Source: D2472 sp964275585
GTDB taxonomy: Bacteria; Pseudomonadota; Gammaproteobacteria; Magnimaribacterales; D2472
Length of the DNA: 41,374 nucleotides
Direction: 5' to 3'
Assembly (NCBI GenBank): GCA_964275585.1
Contig: CAXYCJ010000001.1
Coordinates: 1-41,374 of the forward strand
Shown here: in pieces, positions 41,101 through 41,374 of the stretch
Numbering within the stretch: position 1 is the stretch's first letter
Layout of the letters: the number at the start of each line of letters is the position of its first letter
The notes under the pieces: model-generated
What the model was told of the DNA's origin: nothing
What the model saw: only the letters and a program-made list of their open reading frames with translations
Database searches by the model: none
Program-made: the position numbers and the translations under genes

Positions 41101-41255
41101 CCCAGCCCTTTGGAGGTAAAAACCTTTCAGGCTCAGGTTGTAAGGCAGGAGGACCAAATTATCTAATGCAATTTATGGATGAGAGAGTGGTCACAGTAAA
41201 TACTGTTGCGATAGGGGGAAATATAGACCTTATTAATTTGAATGAAGATACTTAA
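38199..41255 (+). CDS. putA: Bifunctional proline dehydrogenase / glutamate-semialdehyde dehydrogenase
   Basis: PutA oxidises proline to pyrroline-5-carboxylate (FAD domain) and on to glutamate (NAD domain). The 1018-residue protein lacks the N-terminal ribbon-helix-helix DNA-binding domain of E. coli PutA (1320) and is therefore the enzyme-only form. The proline dehydrogenase part (about residues 60-470) has SIKLSALYSKYD, VTIDAEEQDRLSLSL, RLVKGAYWDYEIK and YGMGELLY. The aldehyde dehydrogenase part (about 560-1000) has CISPWNFPLAITMGQIAAALAAGNTVI, FTGSLQTAK, AETGGLN and the nucleophile Cys805 in SAGQRCSALRLL. ATG at 38199 has no ribosome site but follows a -10-like box. It is not followed by another complete gene in the window. 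Confidence 0.96.
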   Translation: MFSSNRDKFSDEQELAKFLINESHFLDDPEISKKTQSIIAYCRSNKNKRTKLDAFMEEYGLSNSEGIALMCLAESMMRIPDDKTRDALINEKLTSAKWSAHLGKAESFLVNSATWGLTFSKEFLRASNHASNNWLVGLGKKIGESSIREAVQVAMQVLSKEFVCAESIGELKNSTWLKSHKYSFDMLGEASRNQEQSDQYFKSYMESIYSISELNTAEDLKNGISIKLSALYSKYDALHSKNVYKFLLPKVKDLVVEALRKDVAVTIDAEEQDRLSLSLNLIESLALDPAIESWPGLGLAVQAYGKRSLGVVDWLDQLSNKRARMHVRLVKGAYWDYEIKNAQVKGLEGYPVFTNKQLTDLNYLVTAQRLLECNNIDASFATHNALSIASIMSLNKSSDKQIEFQRLYGMGELLYSACETSYEHFPETSIYCPIGPHKELLPYLVRRLLENGANSSFINKYLNKNIPEIDLAKNPAEVIKEKIDHINISNLTLPRDLYLPRINSLGFDLSEQDCIADLMNEINQFSEFNFNSYSKSIHAPLKHPPVEVISKCSKKLIGTIEACDFSSLNKNTINPSIVWGNFTVESRCEILISVADLLEQQRTKFAYLLMHEAGKTLEDSFDEIREAVDFLRYYSQQAIDLKPVSQKGPTGEDNILEYCPKGTVLCISPWNFPLAITMGQIAAALAAGNTVISKPSEHAQIIACEALNLFFEQGLPEDALHLLLGDGSLGQAIISDQAIDLVAFTGSLQTAKIIHKSLSAKPGKIVPLIAETGGLNTMIVDSSALLERACDDIIRSAFNSAGQRCSALRLLLVQEEIYPELIMMLKGAMDDLTIGIPSDSSVDIGPIINSQALEKLQKYLIKMKSEGQNIFQTSINQKLFKGDWFPPTLIEIDSMSIIEEEQFGPILHIASFSEDTLNQHLEEINRKGFALTFGIHTRIDAKALDAVKQTSSGNIYINRDIVGAVVETQPFGGKNLSGSGCKAGGPNYLMQFMDERVVTVNTVAIGGNIDLINLNEDT

Positions 41256-41374
41256 GTTTTAACTATAAATATTTATTACATGAAATATCTTCTATTGCTG
41301 CACAATAGTTGCTAGTAATTAAATTTAAACTATTTCTAAAGACTCTGGTTTACGCAGAAAAAACATAGCCAAAA
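41256..41374. other. Right-edge noncoding tail
   Basis: AT-rich sequence after putA. CTATTG (41292-41297) and CAATAG (41303-41308) form a weak 6-bp hairpin without a T-run. A leftward frame ending at 41325 is open to the edge for only 15 residues and is too short to call. Confidence 0.5.

Noticed and set aside
41325..41374. C-terminal end of a leftward gene (reading LAMFFLRKPESLEIV)
   Set aside because: Only 15 residues are visible before the edge, which is too little to support a call.

Overview
The window is AT-rich, densely packed bacterial DNA. A homodimeric-type aceE, an aceF whose active-site motif carries Asn (a form known from Pseudomonas and Azotobacter), a one-polypeptide putA, an FumC-type fumarase and abundant DUF3604 and type-B carboxylesterase genes together suggest a streamlined marine gammaproteobacterium, perhaps SAR86-like. 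This placement is inferred from gene content alone; no 16S gene is present.

Layout. 1-1526: the end of a possible YjbF/GfcB-like gene converges, across a 16-bp hairpin, on a secreted protein gene whose Pro/Ala/Thr linker is coded by about twenty 12-bp repeats and is broken by two off-length units. 1527-2485: tRNA-Pro(GGG), then a luciferase-like oxidoreductase gene frameshifted at codon 3-4. 2552-8488: aceE-aceF-SDR operon behind a perfect palindrome, then a flavin monooxygenase of the HsaA/acyl-CoA dehydrogenase type. 8675-14142: two tandem type-B carboxylesterases and a DUF3604 lipoprotein with overlapping ends. 14139-27100: a surface-glycan region. A sugar transferase and a TerB-like gene read left; a tightly overlapping run of twelve genes reads right: epimerase, WbpM-type dehydratase, sugar dehydrogenase lipoprotein, Gfo/Idh oxidoreductase, SIS isomerase, inositol-monophosphatase-like phosphatase, 2-hydroxyacid dehydrogenase, HpcH/HpaI aldolase, KdsB-like cytidylyltransferase, ELM1-like glycosyltransferase, photolyase and an alpha/beta hydrolase. 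27255-35636: metabolism and housekeeping (aldehyde dehydrogenase, class II aldolase, fumC, pterin dehydratase, queC, queE, guaB, guaA). 35616-38155: a likely integration hotspot at the 3' end of guaA. 38199-41255: putA.

The two most interesting regions are these. (1) 20159-24949 holds an isomerase, a phosphatase, a pyruvate-type aldolase, a CMP-sugar synthetase homologue and a putative glycosyltransferase in one operon. These are the same reaction classes as the Kdo pathway but mostly from different families, so the operon may make and attach an undescribed CMP-activated 3-deoxy-ulosonic acid. (2) The last 19-22 bp of guaA recur 525 bp downstream, flanked by three pairs of an 11-bp repeat spaced one helical turn apart. 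This looks like a tyrosine-recombinase attachment site with arm-type sites. Beyond it lie ankyrin, unknown and uracil-DNA-glycosylase-like genes, the first two with strong GGAGG ribosome sites unlike their neighbours.

Several genes (esterase at 8675, epimerase at 15194, guaB, putA) have a -10-like hexamer 5-6 nt before the start codon and no Shine-Dalgarno sequence, which suggests leaderless mRNAs. All functional calls rest on reading motifs by eye; no database search was possible.
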